DNA from: Bacillota bacterium
GTDB lineage: Bacteria > Bacillota_A > Clostridia > Peptostreptococcales > Anaerovoracaceae
Direction: 5' to 3'
NCBI GenBank assembly: GCA_017438085.1
Contig: JAFRWH010000138.1
Span: forward strand, 1-5,420
Length of the DNA stretch: 5,420 nucleotides
A program made the translations under genes and the position numbers. Of the stretch, positions 1-5,420 are shown piece by piece (positions within the stretch are counted from its first letter, which is position 1; every line of letters starts with the position of its first letter). A model generated the notes under the pieces. That model saw only the letters and a list, made by a program, of their open reading frames with translations, had not been told where the DNA came from and ran no database searches.

Positions 1-977
1 TCTGCGTTGCTTTCAAAGCCCAATCCCTGGCCTGCATAGCTCTTTTCAAGTCCGAGTACCGCGCATATGTGTCCAGCAGGGACCTCCTCCACAGCAGTAG
101 ATCTGCTGCCCGAGTATATGCGTATCTGGCCTGCCTTTTCTTCAAATGTCTGCCTCTGCCCGGAGCGCTCGATCAGCTCGCTGCTGATGATCTGACGCAC
201 TCTGAGGCTTCCGCCTGTTATTTTGAGCCAGCTGAGGCGCTGACCTTTTTCGTCTCTGGTTATCTTGAATACTTTGGCGCCGAATTCCTCCGGATAGCTG
301 CGCTCCGCGGTCAGACTGTCCAGTCCATCCAGAAATTCGTCAACTCCTTCCAGCTTAAGTGCCGAGCCGAAGAAGCAGGGGAAGGCTTTTCGCTGCCGTA
401 TGAGTTCCTGCACTGTCCCGGGCGACAGACTGTCGCCTGCCAGATACTCTTCCAGCGCCGCCTCATCCTGTTCTGCAAGCGCTTCAAGGGTCTCGCGGTC
501 CAGGCCTGAACTCAGATCTATGCATCCGCTTCCGAGGTGCAGCTTAAGATTCCGCATGATGTCTTCGCGGCTCTGCCTGGCCAGATCCATCTTGTTGATC
601 CAGATAAAGCAGGGGACGCTGTAGCGCTGAAGCAGCTGCCAGAGTGTGCGGGTGTGTGCCTGAACTCCGTCGGGGCCGCTGATCACCAGTATCGCATAGT
701 CCAGCACCGAAAGGGTTCGTTCCATCTCAGCTGAAAAATCCATGTGTCCGGGGGTGTCCAGCAGATCGAAGCGCGTATCTTTATACTCAAAAACGGCCTG
801 CTTAGAGAAGATGGTTATTCCTCTTTCTCTTTCAAGCCTGAAGGTGTCCAGATATGCATCTTTGTGATCGACCCGCCCCAGCGTCCTTATGGCGCCGCTC
901 CGGAAGAGCATTGCCTCGGACATGGTGGTCTTTCCCGCGTCCACATGGGCCAGGATGCCAAGCACTATATTTTTCAT
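1..977 (-). CDS. TetM/TetO-like ribosomal protection GTPase (EF-G superfamily), C-terminus beyond window
   Basis: The 325 visible residues are the N-terminal half of a translational GTPase. All five G motifs are present: AHVDAGKT (10-17), RGIT (52-55), DTPGH (74-78), NKMD (128-131) and GSA (204-206). Domain II follows from about residue 233, where KVFKI and EKGQRL match the TetM family better than ordinary EF-G. Known members bind the ribosome and hydrolyse GTP to dislodge tetracycline. Chromosomal relatives in Clostridia are often annotated only as translation factor GTPases, so resistance should not be assumed. The frame is open throughout, and the protein runs off the left edge before domains III-V, including the domain IV loops that act on the drug site. 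The ATG directly follows the TAG of the upstream gene. There is no clear Shine-Dalgarno, so translation probably depends on coupling. Codon use resembles the neighbours, giving no sign of recent transfer. The family is secure; the function is not. Confidence 0.9.
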   Translation of the reverse strand, partial: MKNIVLGILAHVDAGKTTMSEAMLFRSGAIRTLGRVDHKDAYLDTFRLERERGITIFSKQAVFEYKDTRFDLLDTPGHMDFSAEMERTLSVLDYAILVISGPDGVQAHTRTLWQLLQRYSVPCFIWINKMDLARQSREDIMRNLKLHLGSGCIDLSSGLDRETLEALAEQDEAALEEYLAGDSLSPGTVQELIRQRKAFPCFFGSALKLEGVDEFLDGLDSLTAERSYPEEFGAKVFKITRDEKGQRLSWLKITGGSLRVRQIISSELIERSGQRQTFEEKAGQIRIYSGSRSTAVEEVPAGHICAVLGLEKSYAGQGLGFESNA

Positions 978-2255
978 CTAGTAGATCAGTCCGTATACTC
1001 TGCTCAGTTTTTCAAGTGTTTCCTTTGGGATATTCCCCTCGTATAGAGACCGTCCCTGATACAGGCGCAGAGCTTTTTCCAGCAGCACGGGGTCGTCGCA
1101 TTTTATGCAGAGGGGGTCCCGCACGATATTGCAGATCTCTTCAAAGACCTTCAGCTGCTCATCTCCGGTGGTTACATCAGAGCTCAGCTCTATGCCGAAA
1201 AGTCTTGGGTTTTCCTTGTCGAAATCTTCGTCGAACTCGTCCAGTATATCCGAAAGCTCCCGGTCCGCAGGATAAAAGGCTTCGCAGCGGGTGCCGGGTT
1301 CAAGGAAATATGCGTTCAGATTGGAGGCCGCGGGCAGAAATGCCTGCTTTACGGCCTTTGGAGGATGCATGGTCAGGGCTTTTGCGGTTTTTGCAATGGC
1401 TTCGATGTGAGTTTCATCTGTTCCGCAGCAGCCGCCGAATATCATCACGCCGTTTTCCGCCATTTCCGGCAGATAGCTCGTATACTCCCCGGGCGGGCAG
1501 TTGTAGACCGTTTTTCCGTCCACAATGGCCGGCATGCCCGCATTGGATTTGGCCAGAAGAGCAGTGTAAGAATAGCGCCCAAGACGCCTTATCTGGGTGA
1601 GCATCTCTTTGGGTCCGCAGGAGCAGTTCATGCCGAAAGCCCCGGCGCCCATGCCCTGGAATATGTTCAGAGCTGCCAGTATATCGGCTCCTGAGACGCA
1701 GCGGCCATCCTCGGCTACGGAGAAGGACACCATTATGGTCTTGTCCGAGACCTCCCTGATGGCAAAGATCGCAGCTCTTGCATCGGAGAGGGTCATCATG
1801 GTCTCTACCACGAAAAGATCCACGCCTGCATTGGCCAGAGCCTTTGCCTGAGGTCTGTAGGCTTCGATAAGCTCATCAAAATGCGTAGTTCCCATGGGAT
1901 AGAGGAACTGACCGGTGGGGGACAGATCTCCTGCAATAAGGCAGGGGGGACGTCCCAGTTTTTCCAGCTCCTGCGCAGTCTCTCTGACCGCGCGCTTTGA
2001 CAGCTCTGCCAGCTGGCAGTTCATCTCGTAGCACTGGTTCTTCAGACCGTGGTTTGCCAGCTGAAATGCATTCGCCCCGAAGGTAGGCGTATATACCACC
2101 TCGCTGCCTGCAAGTATATAGTTTTTCTGTATCTCGACTATGGCTTCAGGGTGTTCCAGAGTCCATTTTTCAGCGCACACATTGCCTTTGTAGCCGCGTT
2201 TCTGCAGCTCCGTGCCTGTGGCTCCGTCAAGTATCAGAGGGTATCTAAGCTCCAT
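978..2255 (-). CDS. Homocysteine S-methyltransferase, MetH N-terminal-domain type, with degenerate pterin-domain tail
   Basis: This 425-residue protein starts with a homocysteine-binding TIM barrel (about 1-300), the domain that binds homocysteine thiolate on zinc for methylation to methionine. DGATGTELQ (10-18) is the family's N-terminal signature. The zinc ligands are expected to be Cys211 (GMNC) and Cys276-Cys277 (GGCCGT); their 65-residue spacing fits MetH. Residues about 350-425 resemble part of the MetH pterin-binding barrel (DPLCIKCDDP, LEKALRLYQGR, YGLIY), but the IDSS and NS motif positions are altered and the domain is much too short. No B12-binding or SAM-dependent reactivation domain is present, against roughly 800-1200 residues in MetH. 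Start 2255 is chosen because GGAGG lies 6 bases upstream; the ATG at 2261 touches it. The ORF overlaps the end of the ASKHA gene by 11 bases. The methyl donor is unknown: a separate corrinoid protein, methylfolate through partner proteins, or S-methylmethionine are all possible. Cytosolic. Confidence 0.88.
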   Translation of the reverse strand: MELRYPLILDGATGTELQKRGYKGNVCAEKWTLEHPEAIVEIQKNYILAGSEVVYTPTFGANAFQLANHGLKNQCYEMNCQLAELSKRAVRETAQELEKLGRPPCLIAGDLSPTGQFLYPMGTTHFDELIEAYRPQAKALANAGVDLFVVETMMTLSDARAAIFAIREVSDKTIMVSFSVAEDGRCVSGADILAALNIFQGMGAGAFGMNCSCGPKEMLTQIRRLGRYSYTALLAKSNAGMPAIVDGKTVYNCPPGEYTSYLPEMAENGVMIFGGCCGTDETHIEAIAKTAKALTMHPPKAVKQAFLPAASNLNAYFLEPGTRCEAFYPADRELSDILDEFDEDFDKENPRLFGIELSSDVTTGDEQLKVFEEICNIVRDPLCIKCDDPVLLEKALRLYQGRSLYEGNIPKETLEKLSRVYGLIY

Positions 2256-3426
2256 AATCATCCTCCAGAGTCATATGGCTGTAAAAATTATCTGTAAAAG
2301 TGGGCTCTATGGACAGTTCTATGTATTCCAGCTGTTCTCTGAGCCTGATCATGCGGCCGATGGTTCTGGGCTGCTCCGCTGCAAGGGTGACGCCCTCAAG
2401 AGAGCTGTTTCCTATGCTTACCAGTTTGTCCTTCAGCGCTGTGGGTATCAGCCCCGTTTTTGCTGCCGAATTCGGGTCGAGGTTCGCTCCGAAGACTCCC
2501 GCAATGAAAAGTCTGTCGATGCGGCCAAGATCCGCTCCCCTGAGCTTCAGCATGGTGTCCAGACCGCCTGCTACGGCAGCCTTGGCCAGCTGAAGATTGC
2601 GTATGTCCTCCTGGGTGAGCATGTATCCGTCATCCAGCTCCACAGCTCCGGTGTCTTCGTCCGTGAAACGGCCTGTTTCGTCAATTATACCTGCATCCAG
2701 CAGGGCTGCCAATATGTCTATGAGTTCTGAACCATAGTAACCACGGCCGTTCTTCCTTCCGACGCTTACCTCTGCCCCTTCAAAGGCCGGCCCGCAGGGG
2801 GCAGAGCAGCAGCTGTAGCGGCCGTCCATGCGAAGGACCATTTCTCCGTTTGTGCCTATATCCATGAAGATGTAGTTGAGGGAGGGCTCCAGCTCCTTTT
2901 CAAGCGCAGCAAGCCCTGCAGCAGTGTCTCCGCCGATGTAGCCGGATACGCAGGGCATTATGGTAAGCTCGGCTCCTGATATCCTTCCCGCATCTCTGAG
3001 CTCCGACATGCGCTCCCAGCTTCTGTCCGTGAAAAAGTTCAGGGGGCGGAAGGGGTAGGCTGCGATGCTGTCTGCAGGAAGTCCCGCAAGAAAATGCTCC
3101 ATTATGGGGTTTCCCGCCGCATAGATCTCCGAGATCTTCAGTTCGGTATCGGCTTCTTCGCGCAGCTCTTCCGCTATGAGGCCCAGCTGGCTGCGCAGCT
3201 CCCGGGACAGACGCTGAAGAGCGCTCAGATCCCCTGCACAGTACTGGACCCGGCTCAGCACATCCGGCCCGTACTCTGCGAGGCAGTTTTCCTCAGTTAT
3301 TTCCGCCAGAAGGGCGGTATCTCCTGAGGGGTCTCTTTTGATGAGTCTGGCGACGATATTGGTAGTTCCCAGGTCCGTCGCCACTATAAGCGACGGCGCC
3401 CCGGGATTCATCTCTTTGCCGGTCAT
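2245..3426 (-). CDS. ASKHA-domain (RACo/DUF4445-like) corrinoid-protein reactivation ATPase, no ferredoxin domain
   Basis: This 393-residue protein matches the C-terminal ASKHA portion of RACo-type proteins, which use ATP to drive reductive reactivation of Co(II) corrinoid proteins. Visible motifs are the phosphate-1 loop DLGTTN (18-23), EYGPDVLSR (51-59), AGNPIMEHFLAG (104-115), MPCVSGYIGGDTAAG (157-171), the phosphate-2 loop DIGTNGE (189-195), GPAFEGAEVSVG (212-223), the adenosine motif IAGVFGANLD (308-317) and a GNSSL element (339-343). Family members usually carry an N-terminal 2Fe-2S ferredoxin-like domain and linker; here ASKHA begins by residue 12. Start 3426 is chosen because its ATGA overlaps the Rrf2 stop and GGAG lies 8 bases upstream. 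Extending upstream would only read through rrf2 in another frame, without family motifs. The neighbouring methyltransferase suggests a role in keeping a methionine-synthase corrinoid active; this is inference. A 2-hydroxyacyl-CoA dehydratase activator is less likely given the DUF4445 motifs. Confidence 0.85.
   Translation of the reverse strand: MTGKEMNPGAPSLIVATDLGTTNIVARLIKRDPSGDTALLAEITEENCLAEYGPDVLSRVQYCAGDLSALQRLSRELRSQLGLIAEELREEADTELKISEIYAAGNPIMEHFLAGLPADSIAAYPFRPLNFFTDRSWERMSELRDAGRISGAELTIMPCVSGYIGGDTAAGLAALEKELEPSLNYIFMDIGTNGEMVLRMDGRYSCCSAPCGPAFEGAEVSVGRKNGRGYYGSELIDILAALLDAGIIDETGRFTDEDTGAVELDDGYMLTQEDIRNLQLAKAAVAGGLDTMLKLRGADLGRIDRLFIAGVFGANLDPNSAAKTGLIPTALKDKLVSIGNSSLEGVTLAAEQPRTIGRMIRLREQLEYIELSIEPTFTDNFYSHMTLEDDYGA
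2262..2266 (-). promoter_or_regulatory. Ribosome binding site deciding the homocysteine methyltransferase start
   Basis: GGAGG on the minus strand sits inside the last codons of the ASKHA gene. It directly abuts the ATG at 2261, too close for use, but is 6 bases from the ATG at 2255. The second ATG is therefore the likely start. The placement also allows translational coupling to the upstream gene. Confidence 0.75.
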
Positions 3427-3830
3427 TTCTTGTTCTCCGCCAGATCGCTGAGCTTCCTGCCGTAGAGAAAATCGTTTACCATGCCGTCGAATTCGGTCCA
3501 GAAGGGCAGGGTCTGGCACTCGCCCGCCCGCGGGCAGGCTTCGGCGTCTTTCGCCAGGCATGCCACGGGCGCAAGGGTCCCTTCCATCAGTTCGATGATC
3601 TCCCCGGCGCTGTATTCCTCAGGCTTTCGGGTGAGCTTGTAGCCGCCGCCCTTGCCGCTTACGCCGCTGACCATCCTGCCGTTGACCAGCTCCTTAACGA
3701 TTATTTCAAGATATTTTTTTGATATGCTCTGGCGCTCCGCAATGTCCTTAAGCGGCGTATATGCCTCGTCCTGATGCTCTGCCAGATCTATCATCACCCG
3801 CAGCGCGTAGCGTCCTTTCGTAGAAATCAT
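3423..3830 (-). CDS. iscR: Rrf2/IscR-family Fe-S-responsive transcriptional repressor
   Basis: The 135-residue protein is full length for Rrf2 regulators. MISTKGRYALRVMIDLA (1-17) is the classic N-terminus. A winged helix-turn-helix follows (about 25-70), with SISKKYLEIIVKEL as recognition region and GKGGGYKL (59-66) as wing. Three cysteines, C91, C99 and C105, are spaced C-x7-C-x5-C, close to the E. coli IscR cluster ligands (C92, C98, C104). The IscR His107 ligand has no obvious equivalent; T107 occupies that spot. It probably binds a 2Fe-2S cluster and represses Fe-S assembly genes when clusters are sufficient. The start has AGGAGG 10 bases upstream. It is divergent from nifS and first gene of its own operon, and a dyad over its own -10 suggests autorepression. 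CymR, a cysteine-metabolism Rrf2 regulator, is the alternative, but the cysteine triad favours IscR type. The symbol is by similarity. Confidence 0.88.
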   Translation of the reverse strand: MISTKGRYALRVMIDLAEHQDEAYTPLKDIAERQSISKKYLEIIVKELVNGRMVSGVSGKGGGYKLTRKPEEYSAGEIIELMEGTLAPVACLAKDAEACPRAGECQTLPFWTEFDGMVNDFLYGRKLSDLAENKK

Positions 3831-3864
3831 AAGCTTTGTGCCTCCTGCATCAGCAAATGTTTTG

Positions 3865-3889
3865 CCTATTATACCTTAGGGTGAATGGG
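3865..3889. promoter_or_regulatory. Candidate Rrf2/IscR operator over the rrf2 promoter
   Basis: This 25-bp imperfect dyad has outer arms CCTATT and AATGGG (5 of 6 pairs) and a central palindrome CCT-T-AGG, centred on 3877. It matches the other candidate operator at 3915-3939 at 15 of 25 positions (CCTATT, GGGT, AAT and GG in register). It covers the -10 of the leftward promoter, which fits autorepression by the adjacent Rrf2 protein. Binding is inferred, not shown. Confidence 0.55.
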
Positions 3890-3897
3890 TAAATCAA
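3868..3897 (-). promoter_or_regulatory. Promoter of the rrf2-ASKHA-methyltransferase-GTPase operon
   Basis: On the minus strand a perfect -10 TATAAT (3873-3868) is preceded, 18 bases upstream, by TTGATT (3897-3892), a 4/6 match to the -35 consensus. Transcription would start near 3861, giving a leader of about 30 bases. That leaves room for the ribosome binding site but not for a riboswitch or T-box. The -10 lies inside the second dyad at 3865-3889. Confidence 0.65.
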
Positions 3898-3936
3898 GTA
3901 TCAATATAGAAAAACCTATTGACATGGTGGGTAAAT
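3886..3936 (+). repeat. Direct repeat TGGGTAAAT, two copies 42 bp apart
   Basis: TGGGTAAAT occurs at 3886-3894 and 3928-3936 in the same orientation, 42 bp start to start, or about four helical turns. The second copy lies in the nifS-promoter dyad; the first straddles the right end of the rrf2-promoter dyad. It may be an extra half-site for the same regulator or a chance remnant of operator duplication. Confidence 0.5.
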
Positions 3937-3939
3937 AGG
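3915..3939. promoter_or_regulatory. Candidate Rrf2/IscR operator over the nifS promoter
   Basis: CCTATT (3915-3920) and AATAGG (3934-3939) form a perfect inverted repeat with 13 bases between; adding flanking bases gives 8-bp arms AACCTATT and AATAGGTT (3913-3941). An inner AC/GT pair lies on the same axis at 3927. The 25-bp length and the TTGAC and GT-x-AA positions recall E. coli type 1 IscR sites (YYGAC...GTCRR). It covers the -35 and spacer of the nifS promoter, so binding would block RNA polymerase. Confidence 0.65.
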
Positions 3940-3946
3940 TTATAAT
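3919..3946 (+). promoter_or_regulatory. Near-consensus sigma-A promoter of nifS-iscU
   Basis: TTGACA (3919-3924) and TATAAT (3941-3946) are both perfect hexamers, separated by 16 bases, one short of optimum. Transcription should start near 3953, giving a leader of about 40 bases. Such a strong promoter suggests that expression is set by repression, consistent with the dyad across its -35 and spacer. Confidence 0.85.
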
Positions 3947-3961
3947 AAAGCAGAAACTAAG

Positions 3962-3976
3962 GCCGGGCGTTCCGGC
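3962..3976 (+). other. Small GC-rich hairpin in the nifS 5' leader
   Basis: GCCGG (3962-3966) and CCGGC (3972-3976) form a five-pair all-GC stem with a five-base loop GCGTT. It ends 4 bases before the GGAG ribosome binding site. There is no U tract, so it is not an intrinsic terminator. It might stabilise the mRNA 5' end or affect ribosome access; it could also be chance. Confidence 0.4.
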
Positions 3977-3992
3977 AAAAGGAGAAACACAC

Positions 3993-5180
3993 ATGAAGAT
4001 ATACGCAGACAACGCGGCAACCACGAAAATGAGCCGTACTGCCATCGATGCCATGCTCCCCTATATGGAGAATTTCTTCGGCAACCCCTCGAGCCTTTAT
4101 TCCATAGGCCAGGAGGCTAAAGAAGCTCTGGATAAAGCGAGGGCTGATGTGGCAGCAATTATAAACGCAGAGCCCAGAGAGATAATCTTCACCTCAGGCG
4201 GCAGCGAGGCAGACAACCAGGCCATAATAAGCGGGGCTGCCCTTGGAAAGAAAAAGGGCAAAAATCATATTATTTCGACGGCCTTCGAGCATCATGCGGT
4301 GCTCCATACCCTTGAGCGTCTTAAGGGCGAGGGCTTTGAGATCACTCTGCTGCCGGTTCACGAAAACGGCATAGTAAGGCCGGAGGAGCTGGAAGCAGCT
4401 ATAAAAGACACCACCTGCCTGGTGACCATAATGTTCGCAAATAACGAGATCGGCACCATACAGCCGGTGAAGGAGATAGGCGAGATCTGCAAAAAACACG
4501 GCATCATCTTCCACTGCGACGCGGTCCAGGCCATGGGACATCTCCCTGTGGACGTAAAGGAGCTGCAGATAGATATGCTGAGCGCAGCTGCCCACAAATT
4601 CCACGGGCCCAAGGGCGTAGGCTTCCTCTATGCAAGGAAGGGCATAGTCGTCCGCAACCTGATAGACGGAGGCGCGCAGGAGAGAGGCAAGCGCGGAGGC
4701 ACAGAAAATGTGGCAGGCATCGTAGGCATGGCTGCGGCTCTTAAGGAGACCGTCGCCAACATGGAAAAGAATACCGCAAATCAGAGGATATGCCGCGACA
4801 GGCTCATAGAAGGCCTGCTTCAGATCCCTCATTCAGGCCTGAACGGAGACCGCGAGAAGAGGCTCCCGGGCAATGTAAACTTCTGCTTTGAAGGCATAGA
4901 AGGAGAGTCCCTGCTGCTTCTGCTTGACGACCGCGGAATAAGCGCATCCTCAGGCAGCGCCTGCACTTCCGGCTCTCTTGATCCCAGCCACGTGCTGCTG
5001 GCCATAGGCCGCGTGCACGATGTGGCCCACGGTTCCCTGAGACTCACTCTGGGCGAGGACATTACAGAGGAACAGGTCGATTACATCATCAGATCCGTCA
5101 GCGAAGTCGTTGAATACTTAAGAAGCTTCTCCCCTGTTTGGAGAGATCTGGTCAGCGGCAAGAGACAGTTTATACTTTAA
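3993..5180 (+). CDS. nifS: Cysteine desulfurase, NifS/IscS type (group I)
   Basis: This 395-residue, PLP-dependent enzyme converts cysteine to alanine and passes the persulfide sulfur to the Fe-S scaffold and probably other acceptors such as tRNA thiolation enzymes. Landmarks are YADNAATT (4-11), FGNPSSLYSIG (29-39), SGGSEADN (68-75), the PLP-stacking His in EHHAV (His100), Asp176 in HCDAVQ, and the Schiff-base Lys202 in AHKFHGPKGVG. The persulfide Cys324 lies in SSGSACTSGSLDPSHVL, whose long mobile loop marks group I (NifS/IscS) rather than SufS. Length is normal and the C-terminal SPVW recalls the SPLW of IscS. GGAG lies 8 bases before the ATG. It is divergent from the Rrf2 gene and followed after 11 bases by the scaffold gene, so general Fe-S cluster assembly is the likely role. 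Nothing in the window indicates nitrogen fixation; iscS would be an equally fair name. Confidence 0.96.
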   Translation: MKIYADNAATTKMSRTAIDAMLPYMENFFGNPSSLYSIGQEAKEALDKARADVAAIINAEPREIIFTSGGSEADNQAIISGAALGKKKGKNHIISTAFEHHAVLHTLERLKGEGFEITLLPVHENGIVRPEELEAAIKDTTCLVTIMFANNEIGTIQPVKEIGEICKKHGIIFHCDAVQAMGHLPVDVKELQIDMLSAAAHKFHGPKGVGFLYARKGIVVRNLIDGGAQERGKRGGTENVAGIVGMAAALKETVANMEKNTANQRICRDRLIEGLLQIPHSGLNGDREKRLPGNVNFCFEGIEGESLLLLLDDRGISASSGSACTSGSLDPSHVLLAIGRVHDVAHGSLRLTLGEDITEEQVDYIIRSVSEVVEYLRSFSPVWRDLVSGKRQFIL

Positions 5181-5191
5181 GGAGGTTCAGG

Positions 5192-5420
5192 ATGGCTTTA
5201 TACAGCGCAAAAGTTATGGATCATTTCAGAAACCCGAGGAACGTGGGTGTGATAGAGGATGCTGACGCCATCGGCGAGGTGGGCAATGTCCAGTGCGGGG
5301 ACATCATGAAGATGTACCTGAAGATCGAGGATGACATAGTAACGGATATCAAATTCGAGACCTTCGGCTGCGCCAGCGCGGTAGCCTCCAGCTCCATGGC
5401 CACGGAGCTCATCAAGGGCA
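5192..5420 (+). CDS. iscU: IscU/NifU N-terminal-type Fe-S cluster scaffold, partial at right edge
   Basis: The first 76 residues are visible before the window ends. The N-terminus YSAKVMDHFRNPRNVG (4-19) is typical of IscU/NifU. The first two cluster-ligand cysteines are present: Cys35 in GNVQCGD, with its conserved Asp37, and Cys60 in TFGCASAVASSS, a region that usually reads GCGSAIASSS. The third cysteine lies beyond the edge. The protein receives sulfur from the cysteine desulfurase and assembles Fe-S clusters for transfer to apoproteins. AAGGAGG overlaps the nifS stop and sits 6 bases before the ATG, so the two genes are surely cotranscribed and likely coupled. Whether this is a short IscU-like protein or a longer modular NifU cannot be decided here. 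Confidence 0.95.
   Translation, partial: MALYSAKVMDHFRNPRNVGVIEDADAIGEVGNVQCGDIMKMYLKIEDDIVTDIKFETFGCASAVASSSMATELIKG

Noticed and set aside
69..509. A 146-codon plus-strand ORF near the left edge
   Set aside because: It is antisense to the GTPase gene, whose reading frame is open and conserved across this whole stretch.
854..1600. A 248-codon plus-strand ORF opposite the methyltransferase and GTPase genes
   Set aside because: It is antisense to clearly conserved proteins, its product is low-complexity and rich in Arg, Ser and Pro, and it has no recognisable motif.
2256..2261. Methyltransferase start at the ATG at 2261
   Set aside because: GGAGG directly abuts that ATG. The ATG at 2255 has a six-base spacing and puts the family signature at the usual distance from the N-terminus.
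3427..3561. Upstream extension of the ASKHA gene to the ATG at 3561, which might have held the missing ferredoxin domain
   Set aside because: The extra 45 residues are an Arg-rich out-of-frame reading of the Rrf2 gene with no cysteine motif. The start at 3426 has a good ribosome binding site and the ATGA overlap.
3962..3976. GC-rich hairpin as a terminator or attenuator for nifS
   Set aside because: The stem has only five pairs, no U run follows, and it lies directly before the ribosome binding site.
3831..3992. A small protein gene or ncRNA in the divergent intergenic region
   Set aside because: The space is filled by two promoters, two dyads and two ribosome binding sites. The short minus-strand reading across it extends into nifS in antisense and has no support.
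4194..4832. A 212-codon minus-strand ORF opposite nifS
   Set aside because: It lies wholly antisense to a highly conserved cysteine desulfurase, and the translation resembles no family I know.

Overview
The window looks like a chromosomal stretch from an anaerobic Firmicute, most likely of class Clostridia, with moderate GC. The grounds are the gene set (an Rrf2/IscR regulator beside a NifS/IscU pair, a RACo-like corrinoid reactivation ATPase, and a chromosomal TetM-type GTPase), frequent ATA, AGA and AGG codons, strong GGAGG ribosome binding sites and sigma-A-type promoters. Genus cannot be given from sequence alone. Almost all of it is coding, and the only real intergenic space is the 162 bp divergent promoter region at 3831-3992.

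Left of that region, four genes read leftward as one tightly packed operon: an Rrf2/IscR-type repressor (3423-3830), a stand-alone ASKHA/RACo-like ATPase (2245-3426), a short methionine-synthase-like homocysteine methyltransferase (978-2255), and a TetM/EF-G-type ribosomal GTPase (1-977, cut by the window edge). Junctions are a 4-base ATGA overlap, an 11-base overlap, and a direct TAG-ATG abutment with no gap. Right of it, the NifS/IscS cysteine desulfurase (3993-5180) and an IscU/NifU scaffold (5192 to the edge) read rightward as a second operon.

The divergent region holds a near-perfect promoter for nifS, a weaker promoter for the rrf2 operon, and two matching 25-bp dyads with centres 50 bp apart, one on each promoter. 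The simplest reading is that the Rrf2 protein senses Fe-S status and represses both nifS-iscU and its own operon. That would place the homocysteine methyltransferase, its presumed corrinoid-reactivation partner and the ribosomal GTPase under Fe-S control. This grouping is the most unusual aspect of the window. Two further oddities are that the methyltransferase ends in what looks like an eroded half of a MetH pterin-binding domain, and that the RACo-like protein lacks the usual N-terminal ferredoxin domain. I saw no mobile element, CRISPR array, tRNA, rRNA, riboswitch or convincing terminator.
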